From positions 1 to 64,000 of the forward strand of contig CAZPWQ010000004.1 in assembly GCA_964590495.1 (NCBI GenBank): a DNA stretch of 64,000 nucleotides. The letters run 5' to 3'. This document shows, one piece after another, positions 52,399 to 61,711 of this stretch (position 1 is its first letter; every line of letters starts with the position of its first letter). The stretch is from CAZPWQ01 sp964590495. Lineage in GTDB: Bacteria; Bacteroidota; Rhodothermia; Balneolales; Balneolaceae. The position numbers were made by a program, and so were the translations under genes. Under the pieces are notes generated by a model, which was given only the letters and a program-made list of their open reading frames with translations, was not told the DNA's origin and made no database searches.

Positions 52399-54261
52399 TT
52401 AATTATGATTTTGTTTTTCCAGAAAATAGGATTGAAGACGATCTGTAAATTCTACTGCGGCCTCTGAATACATATCAACCAGGTTGCGTTTGAAAACATC
52501 CTTCTGAATATATTTACTTACGCTTTTCCAGGTTTTATAGGTTGAAATCTCCTCAATCGCTTCCTCAAAAGCGCGTTCCGATCCACGGAATATTTCATCT
52601 ACAAAAAGCTCCCGGTCAGAGGCCAGCTGTTCGTACAATTTCTCTCTTTCCTGCGAGACCTCCTCTCCTCCGGATGACTTCTCATCTTTCCTCAAGTCTA
52701 TGATCGGTTCATCGATAAAACCATCCTCGACAGCATCCTCTTCCCATTCCTCTGTATCTGATTCACCGTCATCATCTTTGACAATACCACTTAACTGCTC
52801 TTCCTCCTCTTCGGCCTGTTCTTCGGGATCCACAAAACGCATCCACATCGGCGTTTCCTCATTTTCCGGAGGAGGTTCAGAAATTTCGGGCTCTCCCCCA
52901 AAGTCAGCTAACATTGTCTCTCCGTCTTCATCTTCCCCTTTTATCTCCTCGAATGGCTTGTTTTTTTCGGATCCCGGCCGGTTTTTTTCTTCATCAAAAT
53001 CCTCATCTTCCTCACCAGCATCCCCTGCTTTATCAATATCTTCCGGTTCAGCAGTTTTTTTATTCTTACGAAAAGACCCAATATCATATGCGGATACTTT
53101 TTTATTCTTCACTTCCGGAAATTCTTCATCCTCTTCTATTTTTATATCCTCTTCCGCATTATTAAGGTCCTTCACATCATCCGTTTCCTCTGTAATAATC
53201 TCTTCATCTTCTTCCTGGAAAATACTGTTTAATGATTCATCGGGCTCCTCTTCATCAATTATCACGGGACTTTCTTCATCATCCTCTGTAAAAATCTTAT
53301 TCAATGAATCCTCTTCATCACTAACCACTTCAGAATCCGCCTTCACCTGAATTTCTTCCGCATCTTTGCTGTCTGCCGGACTTACGGTAGCAATATTTTC
53401 TTCATTTTCCTCCGGGTTTGACGCAGATCCGGGCTCAGTATTATTCTTATCCTTGCCTGATTCAGACAATACAGATTCCTTTTGCTGGTTCTTCAACCGA
53501 TCGAAAAATGAGGATTGATCCTCTTCATAGCCCTCAAAATTCAGCAGTTCGGGTGATGACAACGTTTCTATAAGTTGTGCGCGTGTAACCTTACCCTCCA
53601 TAAGATCAAAACGCCTGGCTTCCCGGGGCATATTTTTATCTTCAAAAAAGAGGCGGAGCAGGTTTGTATCTATAGAATTCTCAAGCAGACTAAACAGCGG
53701 ATCCATCATCTGGGCCCAGTTCAATGGCGAATAACGCTTCGTCATCTTTTCATCCGCAAGACCGATAATTTCCCTGCACTTCTCCTTTGTAAGCTCCCTT
53801 GCCTCTCTTTTTTCCATATAGCGTAACAGGATCGTGCCGAAATGCCTGTAAACCACTACAGAGTCAAGCCGCGAGTGCAGTTGCCCGTACTCCAGCTTCT
53901 TGTCAGTAGCAAAAATAACCCCGGGGATATTTTTGCGCGGCTGAACAAGCATTTCCAGGACATCTGCCACAGCTGTTTCGATGACCGCTTTGGCATAGCT
54001 GGCAGGTAGCCGCGCCTCGGCATGGATGGCTTCCACAAATTGCTGCCACGCCTGCAGTACAGCTTCCGATTCTTTATTAGCCCAATCAGTATCGGGCAAT
54101 ATCATCGATTCGGCCAGATTTCGTTCCAGCTCAATCTTGATGCGTTTCACAATAAAAGCCGGAAACTGCAACTCACGCAGCTCATCCAGCCGGTAATACT
54201 GCTCGTTTTCCGGAAGCAGATCGATTAGTTTTCTGGTAATATGCTGAACAGTTCTATTCAT
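52399..54261 (-). CDS. Large acidic protein of unknown function (620 residues)
   Basis: The N-terminal part (about 1-270) is ordinary and helical, starting MNRTVQHITRKLIDLLPENE and including GVIFATDKKLEYGQLHSRLD and RYSPLNWAQMMDPLFSLLEN. A 250-residue acidic, Glu/Asp/Ser-rich stretch (about 275-525) follows, with imperfect repeats such as EEDSLNKIFTEDDEE and EEPDESLNSIFQEEDEE. The last 95 residues form a second helical domain (RELFVDEIFRGSERAFEEAI). I do not recognise either domain. No signal peptide or membrane span is present. The 11-bp spacing makes it co-transcribed with pccB. The LNxIFxEEDEE repeats look like short linear binding motifs. Confidence 0.7.
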   Translation of the reverse strand: MNRTVQHITRKLIDLLPENEQYYRLDELRELQFPAFIVKRIKIELERNLAESMILPDTDWANKESEAVLQAWQQFVEAIHAEARLPASYAKAVIETAVADVLEMLVQPRKNIPGVIFATDKKLEYGQLHSRLDSVVVYRHFGTILLRYMEKREARELTKEKCREIIGLADEKMTKRYSPLNWAQMMDPLFSLLENSIDTNLLRLFFEDKNMPREARRFDLMEGKVTRAQLIETLSSPELLNFEGYEEDQSSFFDRLKNQQKESVLSESGKDKNNTEPGSASNPEENEENIATVSPADSKDAEEIQVKADSEVVSDEEDSLNKIFTEDDEESPVIIDEEEPDESLNSIFQEEDEEIITEETDDVKDLNNAEEDIKIEEDEEFPEVKNKKVSAYDIGSFRKNKKTAEPEDIDKAGDAGEEDEDFDEEKNRPGSEKNKPFEEIKGEDEDGETMLADFGGEPEISEPPPENEETPMWMRFVDPEEQAEEEEEQLSGIVKDDDGESDTEEWEEDAVEDGFIDEPIIDLRKDEKSSGGEEVSQEREKLYEQLASDRELFVDEIFRGSERAFEEAIEEISTYKTWKSVSKYIQKDVFKRNLVDMYSEAAVEFTDRLQSYFLEKQNHN

Positions 54262-54392
54262 AGATTTTTTTTGAAATATATAGTCTCAGGATTGGCAATA
54301 CAACCTAATCTGCAAGAATTAAAGGCGCGAATAATTCTGCTGATTTCTAAATTTATCGTTTGGGTTTTAGCAATCGCTTTTTACCTTTCGCT

Positions 54393-55034
54393 ATGTTTAA
54401 AATACAAGTACAAAATCTAAATAAATCCTTCGGTACCAAAACGGTTTTTTCGGGTATTAATTTTACTCATTACGACGGTGCGCTGGGAATTGCCGGATCA
54501 AATGGTTCGGGTAAAACCACCCTGCTGAAATGTCTGGCCGGTCTTCTGAATCCCACTGCCGGTAATATTCACAGGTTTGAAAATGATTCAAACCTGTCGC
54601 TTGAGTTGTTCAAACACAAACTGGGATATATTGCTCCATATATCAACCTGTACAATGAACTGAGCTGCCGTGAAAATTTGGAATTCTTATCGAAGCTTCG
54701 ACATCAGTCAACTAAAAACAGCAGTGATTCTATCGAAAAATGGCTGGAGAAAGTAGAGCTCGCGCATCTCGGTAATCAGCCATTCGGCAAGCTTTCTACA
54801 GGACAGCAACAACGTCTGCGACTGGCCGCCGGACTTTTTTACGATCCACAGATTCTGATGTTTGATGAACCGGGTTCCAATCTGGATGAAGCCGGACACA
54901 AACTAATCCGTGAAATTGTGGCAGATTTTCTGGAATCAGGTAAAACTATCATTCTCGCTTCAAACAATAACCGTGAACTTGCACTTTGTGACCGCATTTT
55001 TTCCATTGAGGATGAGCATATTGTAGCAGACTAA
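54393..55034 (+). CDS. ABC transporter ATP-binding protein (CcmA-like)
   Basis: The 213-residue ATPase has Walker A GSNGSGKTTLLK, signature LSTGQQQRLRLAAGL, Walker B ILMFDEPGSNLDEAG and the H-loop region replaced by ASNNNRE. Thus asparagine sits where the switch histidine is usual, which is odd. The size and the short N-terminus FKIQVQNLNKSFGTKTVF resemble the CcmA haem-export ATPase, but no CcmB permease gene follows. I chose the ATG at 54393; a TTG at 54360 would add 11 unlikely residues. The transport partner and substrate are unknown. Confidence 0.85.
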   Translation: MFKIQVQNLNKSFGTKTVFSGINFTHYDGALGIAGSNGSGKTTLLKCLAGLLNPTAGNIHRFENDSNLSLELFKHKLGYIAPYINLYNELSCRENLEFLSKLRHQSTKNSSDSIEKWLEKVELAHLGNQPFGKLSTGQQQRLRLAAGLFYDPQILMFDEPGSNLDEAGHKLIREIVADFLESGKTIILASNNNRELALCDRIFSIEDEHIVAD

Positions 55035-55067
55035 CTTTTTTTAACCGGTATTCAACGAAATACCAGG

Positions 55068-55244
55068 CTAATCATCAGTTCGGCAATTTTCTCCCCGGCA
55101 GCATTCTTCTACATTAATTCCGCAATTGGCACACTGGCCGTGACCATGCACCCAAACCAACTCCGCTTCAGCTCCGCAATAGATACAACGGCTGGGATCC
55201 TGTTCTTGTCTACTTGAGGCTTTTTCTTCCTGTCCCTGCGTCAT
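55068..55244 (-). CDS. 58-residue zinc-ribbon protein paired with the MBL hydrolase
   Basis: An open frame begins with ATG only 2 bp after the stop of the MBL-fold gene and encodes a protein with three CxxC-like pairs: RCIYCGAE, QCANCGIN and ECCRGENC. The middle, WVHGHG, is histidine-containing. The arrangement points to a zinc ribbon. The charged N-terminus has MTQGQEEKASSRQEQDP. The tight spacing and cysteine pattern make it a confident real gene despite its size. Its job is unknown; a co-factor or regulator of the hydrolase is possible. Confidence 0.78.
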   Translation of the reverse strand: MTQGQEEKASSRQEQDPSRCIYCGAEAELVWVHGHGQCANCGINVEECCRGENCRTDD

Positions 55245-55246
55245 AA

Positions 55247-56140
55247 TCAGGATGATAATTCGGTGTATACTACTTTCAGATTGTCCGGGAGCGTCCAGAA
55301 ATCTGCATACAGGAAGTCTTCGAAGCCGTCCAGTTCTTCCTTGCTGACTATTGCCTCTCTGCTCATTCCTTTCTCAATGGATTCCTCAACATATTCCACC
55401 ATTGATGTAAGATATGTTCGCATTACCGCCACATCTTCTTTCGATCCCGTGACCTCAGCTTCCGGTTTTGCGTGACCAAAAATATATCTGGCATCCGCAG
55501 GAAATTCATCCTCGACAGATTTCAACACTTTAATCCAGTTAATGATGGATGCCCCCGAAGGGTGGTCGGTGTAGGGATTCATCCTGTTAAACACAAGGTC
55601 CCCCATATGCACCACATTTGCTTTCTCAAAATAGATCACCGCATCCCCGCCTGTATGAGCCGCACCATAATGTTTGGCATGGACAATTTCATCACCAATT
55701 TCTGCATTCCATTCTACAGTAAACGTATCAGAAGGATAAGCCGGTTCGGAATTTCCATCACTTTCCTCAGCAGCTTTTTTCATTAACCCCGGCACATTCT
55801 CATGAGCTACCATCTGTTTAGCGACTTCTTCAAATACCGTATTACCCGCTGTATGATCGCCGTGATGATGTGTATTCAACAGTAAATCGAGTGGGTGATT
55901 GGTTCGGTCTTTTAAACCATTGAGACAGTTTCGGGCTGTTTCAGGAAACTGGGAATCAACCACCGCCATCCCACCGGGTGAGGCCAGCCAGCCGATGGTG
56001 CCGCCCCGTTCGGTAAAGTAACCGACATTACGACGGATTTCTGTAAACTGTCCCTGGATTTGAGCTAACATTTGACGAGCCGGCAAAGCTAATCCGGCAG
56101 CAAACAGTGATGATCGAAGTAAAAATTGGCGGCGATTCAT
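55247..56140 (-). CDS. Exported MBL-fold metallohydrolase (Tat-type signal)
   Basis: The 297-residue protein begins MNRRQFLLRSSLFAAGLALP, a twin-arginine signal. It carries the metallo-beta-lactamase-fold zinc motif THHHGDHTAGN (H91, H93, D95, H96), a later histidine in AAHTGGDAVIYF and one in GHAKPEAE. The signal implies export after folding with its metals. The substrate cannot be read; this branch contains lactonases, phosphonate-like hydrolases and quinone-related enzymes. It is the first gene of a pair with the zinc-ribbon protein. Confidence 0.88.
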   Translation of the reverse strand: MNRRQFLLRSSLFAAGLALPARQMLAQIQGQFTEIRRNVGYFTERGGTIGWLASPGGMAVVDSQFPETARNCLNGLKDRTNHPLDLLLNTHHHGDHTAGNTVFEEVAKQMVAHENVPGLMKKAAEESDGNSEPAYPSDTFTVEWNAEIGDEIVHAKHYGAAHTGGDAVIYFEKANVVHMGDLVFNRMNPYTDHPSGASIINWIKVLKSVEDEFPADARYIFGHAKPEAEVTGSKEDVAVMRTYLTSMVEYVEESIEKGMSREAIVSKEELDGFEDFLYADFWTLPDNLKVVYTELSS

Positions 56141-56304
56141 ATGTGCTTATTGTTGAGTTAAGAAAATGTCAAATAATCCTGATGAGTTAATACTTATCAT
56201 TTTCAGGATTTAAACGTAAAGCTTTCTTTGCGAAAATTGCATATAGCGCTTTTAAAAAGCAAATAGCTGCAGAGGCTGAAGCGGGACAAATTTGGAAAAC
56301 CACT

Positions 56305-56679
56305 TTAAATTCTTTCATCATCCCGGATCAACAATAAGATTGAGCCGTGGGGAATAATAATGTACTTCTCATTTTCAAATTCAATTTCATGGGCCTGATC
56401 TTTCAGGAATATAGCGAGATCACCTTCTCTGGCCTGCATTCCTGTATAACGGGTTTCGCTTGCATTCTCTTTCCAGTCCTCATCAATTTCGTTTGACGGT
56501 ATGGGATAACCGGGTCCGGTTTTGACAATATAACCGCTTTGAATTTCTGCTTTCTCTTTAACTGTTGCGGGAAGTACAAGACCGCTTTTCGTACGTGTCT
56601 CCATATTGCGCGGTTTTAACAGTACCCGGTCACCAACTACAATAAATTTTTCAAGGGAATTTAGGTATTCCTGAATCAT
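56305..56679 (-). CDS. GroES-like (Cpn10) co-chaperonin, divergent
   Basis: The 124-residue protein has the Cpn10 fold pattern VGDRVLLKPRNMETRTKSGL, VLPATVKEKAEIQSGYIVKT and a final EIEFENEKYIIIPHGSILLL. It differs from classical GroES by a 25-residue insertion in the middle (YPIPSNEIDEDWKENASETR) and by a longer N-terminus. No groEL is adjacent. It is likely a second, specialised GroES-type protein, known in Bacteroidota-like genomes; whether it caps GroEL is unknown. Confidence 0.8.
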   Translation of the reverse strand: MIQEYLNSLEKFIVVGDRVLLKPRNMETRTKSGLVLPATVKEKAEIQSGYIVKTGPGYPIPSNEIDEDWKENASETRYTGMQAREGDLAIFLKDQAHEIEFENEKYIIIPHGSILLLIRDDERI

Positions 56680-56910
56680 CCGATATAATTTTCATTCATT
56701 AGTATTGATAAGACGTAATTTAACTTGTTTTAGCAACAATCTGAACCGTTTTATTTCCTCTCCGGGTATACAGGTTAGAGACTGGGCATATTGGAACTAA
56801 AAAAAGTAGCACGGACAGGATATTTAATGCGGAGTAAATTTTACCCTAAGCAGCTTTTAAAGACTATTCAATATTACCATTCTTCGGGTTTTGGTGCTTT
56901 CCGGATTATT

Positions 56911-56948
56911 ACAACAGAGCTACACGAAGAAGCGCAAAGGACCGCAGA
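56911..56948. repeat. Single unit of the ACAAAG/CTTTGTG repeat family
   Basis: The unit reads acaacagagctacacgaaga and on to gcgcaaaggaccgcag, related to 2709-2760. Here only one arm is present, directly against the stop of the gene at 56949. Confidence 0.7.
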
Positions 56949-57449
56949 CTAACCCAGATAAAAAAAACGTTTCATCTTCAACTTCCGGGATCTCCAGGCA
57001 AGCTGACTTAAATCTTTGTGAGATACCTGAAGGTCTTCCACTCCTTTATCCAGCTCATTTATATTTTTCTTTGCTTCTTCTACTTTGAGGTACTTTAAAA
57101 ACAAGTTGAGCTGCCCCCGATGATAATCGGAGTAATCTTCTTCGAGAATTTTAAAAATATGCGGCCATTTATGTATCGCAACAGACAATTCAATACCCAA
57201 TCCGATAGCATTTTCCGGCACATCTTCTTTCAGACAGATATCCAAATGTTCTCTTAAATCACCGGGAAGTGGTTCATGGCGCAACAGTTTTGGTCCAAGC
57301 TCATCTTCGGTGGCCCTGGGGAAAAAACTTTTCCACATCTGGTTTGTATAGGGATGATGGTAATAAACCACAAAATTTTGTGCGTCTTTGCGAAGTTGTG
57401 TCATTTCGCTTATTAATTTAATCTGTTGCGTTGAATCGACGATATACAT
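56949..57449 (-). CDS. Hypothetical 166-residue protein
   Basis: I do not recognise a family. The soluble protein has a helical N-terminus (MYIVDSTQQIKLISEMTQLR), an aromatic segment NFVVYYHHPYTNQMWKSFFP, a proline-rich loop RHEPLPGDLREHLDICL and a strongly basic C-terminus (AWRSRKLKMKRFFYLG). No signal peptide is visible. Its own ATG start and length look plausible. A repeat unit lies right behind its stop. Confidence 0.6.
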   Translation of the reverse strand: MYIVDSTQQIKLISEMTQLRKDAQNFVVYYHHPYTNQMWKSFFPRATEDELGPKLLRHEPLPGDLREHLDICLKEDVPENAIGLGIELSVAIHKWPHIFKILEEDYSDYHRGQLNLFLKYLKVEEAKKNINELDKGVEDLQVSHKDLSQLAWRSRKLKMKRFFYLG

Positions 57450-57860
57450 TACTTATTGATAAATGTTGAAATTTTGCTACCGAAAAATAAATCTAAAAGG
57501 GATAACTCCAAACATGATATTTGGATAAAGGTGTTTGTGTTTATTCTCTCACTAACCTAAGACCAATTTTAGTCGGCAAAAAATAGTAACTATGTATAAT
57601 TACCAGCCTACTCCTTAAAGAACTTAAATATTATATAACTGTTTATTTAGATTGGAAATCTCCGGATTTGTTCCCGAAAGTTGACATATACCGATCCCCA
57701 TATTGAGTTTTCTTAGGATTTGGAAAAAATTAGTGATCTTTTTTCCTGTAGAAATGCCACTACAGACAGGTTTCGCCTGTATTTTTCACTGTACAATTTG
57801 CGCTTCGCCACAATTACTTTTGGTGAGATATCCGGGTAAACGATTACATCACAATTTATT
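57450..57860. other. 411-bp intergenic region
   Basis: The AT-rich region has no gene I can support. A hairpin, ctgtag...ctacag with an acaggtttcgcctgt hairpin beside it, lies at about 57745-57786 and is followed by atttttc on the plus strand. No plus-strand gene ends there, so its meaning is unclear. Confidence 0.4.
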
Positions 57861-58061
57861 CTATTCCTTAGCTGCCCTGACGATCAACAGACCTGCGATA
57901 AAAACGACGACTGAAATAATCATAGGAACCGGATCTCCTTTGCTAACTGCAACATCCAGCCCCAGCATACTAAAACTCTCAGATTCATTGATATAGTTTA
58001 CAGCTGTAATAATAAGCGCCAACAAACCGCCGAATGCAAATACATAGCCTAAATATTTCAT
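57861..58061 (-). CDS. Small two-span membrane protein (66 residues)
   Basis: Two hydrophobic segments (YVFAFGGLLALIITAVNYI and VPMIISVVVFIAGLLIVRAA) flank a polar loop with SESFSMLGLDVAVSKGDP. This resembles the DUF3185-type two-span proteins, whose role is unknown. The start MKYLGY is well placed, with a ctaag/ttcatg purine stretch upstream. It stands alone. Confidence 0.7.
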   Translation of the reverse strand: MKYLGYVFAFGGLLALIITAVNYINESESFSMLGLDVAVSKGDPVPMIISVVVFIAGLLIVRAAKE

Positions 58062-58500
58062 GAACTTCCTTACTCTCTCTTAATGTTTTAATTTTTTAGC
58101 TCGTTTTACAAAACGATAGGTTGGTTTAAATAATTCCATCTGTTGCTGCTGTCATTCCTGTAAGCGGTAGCGGCAGGCAGTTGGCGGAGGAAGATTCGTA
58201 TGGTGTCACTGCAAGTGCTTGAAAATATACGTGGTTCTCTACTACTGGTTCCGAAATGCACAGCTTTTTTGCTGAATTTCACAAGATGACCACGAATTAT
58301 GGCTATAACAGCCCGCTTATTCTATTTACCTCAATATTTTTTTTCTGATCCTGAAGTTTTTTTGTAATAAAAATTAAATCTTTCTGTATTATAATTTTCT
58401 ACAAAAGCATTCGTTATCGATAATGAAATACAGGAATGATCAGGACGCCCGCTTAATTAGTCAGCTCAACAAGTCAAATAAAATACAGTAACAGCAACCT
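58062..58500. other. 439-bp divergent intergenic region
   Basis: It contains a short cgttttacaaaacg hairpin near 58105 and a GC-richer patch at about 58155-58190 (gcggtagcggcaggcagttg). The last word resembles cggcagttggcgg near 28902. No gene is seen. Promoters for the two diverging small genes should lie here. Confidence 0.35.
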
Positions 58501-58824
58501 ATGTTATTCAAAAAAATTTCCAGTACGTTATACAGATATGAAGGATCTGATTTCGACAATTTGCAGGATGCTTTATACAGTTTCATAGAAGATGTATTTA
58601 CGGCCTCCGGCCCTGGATCTATTGCAGTCGAAATTTCACCTGGTTTTGAAAAGAAATTAATAAAGGAGTTCAAACCGATATGGACCGGGGCAGATCCTGA
58701 AAACACCGGAAATGAAGATTACAAAAAGTTTACTCACAATTTAGGTGTTATTTATTTCTTCACCCGTAAACTGGAAGTAGAGCCTGAACCGCCCTATGGT
58801 TTCCGCAAGGCCCAACGAAATTAA
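58501..58824 (+). CDS. Hypothetical 107-residue protein
   Basis: I do not recognise the family. The protein begins MLFKKISSTLYRYEGSDFDN and contains an acidic helix LYSFIEDVFTASGPG and a glutamate-rich end (EVEPEPPYGFRKAQRN). It is soluble, without signal or span. No ribosome site stands out. A REP-like region follows. Confidence 0.55.
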   Translation: MLFKKISSTLYRYEGSDFDNLQDALYSFIEDVFTASGPGSIAVEISPGFEKKLIKEFKPIWTGADPENTGNEDYKKFTHNLGVIYFFTRKLEVEPEPPYGFRKAQRN

Positions 58825-59363
58825 CCGGCTTTCTCCATCCGGCTGCCAAAAGTTGAAAAAGTCACCTGGTTGTTTTTGTAATGCGGGATGGAGAAAAAGA
58901 GCAAAAATCTTTGTGAAACTTTGTGCTCCTTTGAGTAGCTCTGTGTAACAGCTTTTAAGGCTATTGATATAGAAGGCTCTTTTATTTTGGTGCCTTCACG
59001 TAATTATTACAGCCCCAAAGGCATACCCAGGGCAAAAGTTACGCAAAGGAGCACAAAGAACCACAGAGAAGACCTTTTGTAGCCCCGAAAATCCTACAGG
59101 ATATTATCTGAATGGCACTTCCCGCATTTTATTTCCTTCCTCGTGGGTGGTTGGTCATATTTTTTATTACAGATATCCCACAAATTTTACTTAACAGCCT
59201 CTTTCTATTATTGCTTAGGTTCTGATACATCAAAATGAATTGAGTGACCGTACATAAATTCTGGGTAATTACTTTCCTTAAATAAATTCATCACATTCCC
59301 GGCTTGCCAAAAAAAAGGCAAAACTATGGACGGCAGATTGTATCAACTACAAAGAGATAAATT
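58825..59363. other. 539-bp intergenic region upstream of the GT4 operon
   Basis: The centre holds the inverted repeat pair at 58908-59077. The right-hand 280 bp are AT-rich and presumably carry the promoter of the 59364 operon. A 98-codon frame starting at 59326 runs inside the GT4 gene in the wrong frame and is not a gene. Confidence 0.45.
58908..59077. repeat. Inverted copies of the CTTTGTGCTNCTTTG repeat family
   Basis: The left arm (58908-58960) contains ctttgtgctcctttgagtag and ends aacagcttttaagg. The right arm (59035-59077) is inverted, with acgcaaaggagcacaaagaa. It has the same organisation as 2709-2906 between ku and ligD. Confidence 0.85.
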
Positions 59364-61703
59364 ATGGATATATCAGCAAAGAATCGTGCTCCGGAAATTA
59401 ACTCGGTTGCAGTTATCGGAAACTATTTACCCCGCAGATGTGGTATTGCTACTTTTACGACCGATCTTGTGGAATCGCTTTCAGCAGAAACTAATATTGT
59501 TGAATGTAAGGCAGTTGCCATTAATGATAAACGTCAGGGGTATGACTATCCCGGCAAGGTCAGTTTTGAAATCAATCAGGATAATTTGGAGGATTACAGA
59601 ACGGCAGCTGAGTTTCTAAATATGAATCAGGTTGACATCGTATGCCTGCAGCATGAATTCGGTATATTTGGCGGTCAGTCAGGAGATCATATTCTCACAT
59701 TGCTACAGGAGTTGCAAATGCCGGTGGTAACAACGCTGCATACGGTTTTGGTAGAACCGACCCAAAAGCAGAAAATTGTGATGGAGCAGTTGGTTGATCT
59801 TTCGGAGAGATTAGTGGTGATGAGCCACAGTGCAGTTCACATTCTGCATACTCTTTATGACATTCCCAAAGAAAAAATTGTTTATATCCCACATGGAATC
59901 CCGGATATACCTTTTATCGATCCAATTTATTATAAAGATAAATTTGATCTGCTGGGACAAAAAGTACTGCTGACCTTCGGGCTGTTATCGGAAAATAAAG
60001 GAATTGAATATGTTATTCAGGGATTACCCAAAGTTGTAAAAAAATTCCCCGAACTAACCTATATCGTGCTTGGAGCCACTCATCCTGATGTATTAAAATC
60101 AGAAGGCGAGAAATACCGTAGAAAATTACAGCAGTTGGTTCAAAAGTTGGATTTAGAGGATCATGTAATTTTTAAAAATCGGTTTGTCCCGTTTGAAGAA
60201 CTTTGTGATCATCTGGCTGCGACCGATTTATATATAACACCCTATAACAATGAAGAGCAGATTACATCGGGTACATTGGCTTACGCCTGTGGAACCGGGA
60301 AAGCAGTAATTTCAACGCCATACTGGTATGCCAAAGAAATGTTGTCAGACGACCGTGGCCGGCTGGTACCTTTCAAGGATGCTGATGCAATGGCTGATTC
60401 TATTATTGAACTGTTTGAAAACAGTACAGAACGGCACCAGATGCGAAAACGCGCCTATGATTTCAACCGCAACGCAACCTGGGAAGAAGTTGCTTCCCAA
60501 TATTCAAAGATATTTCAGGAAGTTAACTTCAGCCAAATCCACAGTCCGAAGCCGAAAGATTCTTCCCGGGCAAATCAATCAATGAAGAACGGGCGTAAGC
60601 TGCCTCCTTTAAAGCTGGATCATCTCCTGGCACTTACCGATGATACCGGTATACTGCAACATTCAAAATATACTATTCCCGATCGCCATCACGGATACTG
60701 TACAGATGATAATTCCCGAGCGTTGATTTTTGCACAACAGGCTTGTAAAATTTCGCAGATCAATCAGTCAGATGCAAAACAACTGGAAACTCTGTCGAAC
60801 CGTTATCTTTCCTTTTTGTTACACGCGTATAATCCTGATACCGGAAGATTCCGTAATTTCATGAGTTATTCCCGTCAATGGTTGGATACTGACGGTTCAG
60901 AAGATGCTCATGGAAGAGCTTTATGGGCTTTGGGTACTACAGTATCACTTTCAGAGCAAAATTCGCATTTAACCCTGGGGTCTACATTATTCGTGCAGGG
61001 TCTGTCGGCTGCCGAAACATTTACGTCTCCTCGTGCTGTTGCCTTCTCATTAATTGGGCTGGACGCCTATCTGAAAACCTTTTCCGGCGATACGAATGCA
61101 CGCCGCACCGGTATTATCCTCTCTGATAGATTATTTGATCAGTTCACAGCTAATAAAAGCGAAGACTGGCCCTGGATAGAAAATATTCTAACTTACTCCA
61201 ACGGCAAGCTTCCCCACGCTCTTATTTTGGCCGGTAAGTTAAGAGAGCGTGATGATATGATTTCAATGGGTTTTCGTTCGTTAAACTGGTTATTTAAAAA
61301 CCAAACGGAAGATGATTATCTGGTTCCTGTTGGCAATCACGGGTGGTATGAGAAGCACGGTAGAAAAGCTCGTTTTGACCAGCAACCGCTTGAAGCCAAT
61401 GGTTTGCTGGAGGCCTGTATTGCAGCTTTTAAAGTGAGTGGTGAAGATCGCTGGCTAAATCGTGCCAAAACCTGTTTTAACTGGTTTTTGGGCAATAATG
61501 ACTTAAATTTACCCCTGTATGATTCCCGGACGGGCGGTTGCCGGGACGGGTTGGAGAGCAATAAAACAAACGAAAATCAGGGTGCTGAATCAACACTGGC
61601 ATGGTTACTATCTTTAGCCGCCATGCATCATATTTCTGACGAAGAGATCCTCAAACCTGCTGACTTGAGACTGAATAAATCCTATTCAATAAATGACAGG
61701 TAA
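59364..61703 (+). CDS. GT4 glycosyltransferase fused to a C-terminal all-helical (toroid-like) domain
   Basis: The 779-residue protein starts MDISAKNRAPEINSVAVIGN. The first about 395 residues are a GT-B glycosyltransferase of family 4: PRRCGIATFTTDL, TLHTVLVEPTQ, YIPHGIPD, LTFGLLSENKGIEYVI and the donor-binding TSGTLAYACGTGKAVISTPY. Residues about 430-760 form a different helical domain with HHGYCTDDNSRALIFAQQAC, SEDAHGRALWALGTTVSLSE and GWYEKHGRKARFDQQPLEAN, typical of alpha/alpha-barrel carbohydrate-active enzymes. The second GT4 gene follows after 8 bp. It probably transfers a sugar from a nucleotide donor; the C-terminal domain may bind or process the product. Confidence 0.9.
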   Translation: MDISAKNRAPEINSVAVIGNYLPRRCGIATFTTDLVESLSAETNIVECKAVAINDKRQGYDYPGKVSFEINQDNLEDYRTAAEFLNMNQVDIVCLQHEFGIFGGQSGDHILTLLQELQMPVVTTLHTVLVEPTQKQKIVMEQLVDLSERLVVMSHSAVHILHTLYDIPKEKIVYIPHGIPDIPFIDPIYYKDKFDLLGQKVLLTFGLLSENKGIEYVIQGLPKVVKKFPELTYIVLGATHPDVLKSEGEKYRRKLQQLVQKLDLEDHVIFKNRFVPFEELCDHLAATDLYITPYNNEEQITSGTLAYACGTGKAVISTPYWYAKEMLSDDRGRLVPFKDADAMADSIIELFENSTERHQMRKRAYDFNRNATWEEVASQYSKIFQEVNFSQIHSPKPKDSSRANQSMKNGRKLPPLKLDHLLALTDDTGILQHSKYTIPDRHHGYCTDDNSRALIFAQQACKISQINQSDAKQLETLSNRYLSFLLHAYNPDTGRFRNFMSYSRQWLDTDGSEDAHGRALWALGTTVSLSEQNSHLTLGSTLFVQGLSAAETFTSPRAVAFSLIGLDAYLKTFSGDTNARRTGIILSDRLFDQFTANKSEDWPWIENILTYSNGKLPHALILAGKLRERDDMISMGFRSLNWLFKNQTEDDYLVPVGNHGWYEKHGRKARFDQQPLEANGLLEACIAAFKVSGEDRWLNRAKTCFNWFLGNNDLNLPLYDSRTGGCRDGLESNKTNENQGAESTLAWLLSLAAMHHISDEEILKPADLRLNKSYSINDR

Positions 61704-61711
61704 ACTAAATT

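Noticed and set aside
52700..53350. 216-codon plus-strand frame rich in serine
   Set aside because: It is the antisense image of the Glu/Asp-rich centre of the acidic protein; gaa/gat/gag codons read backwards give Ser/Phe/Leu-rich text. No start context and no domain.
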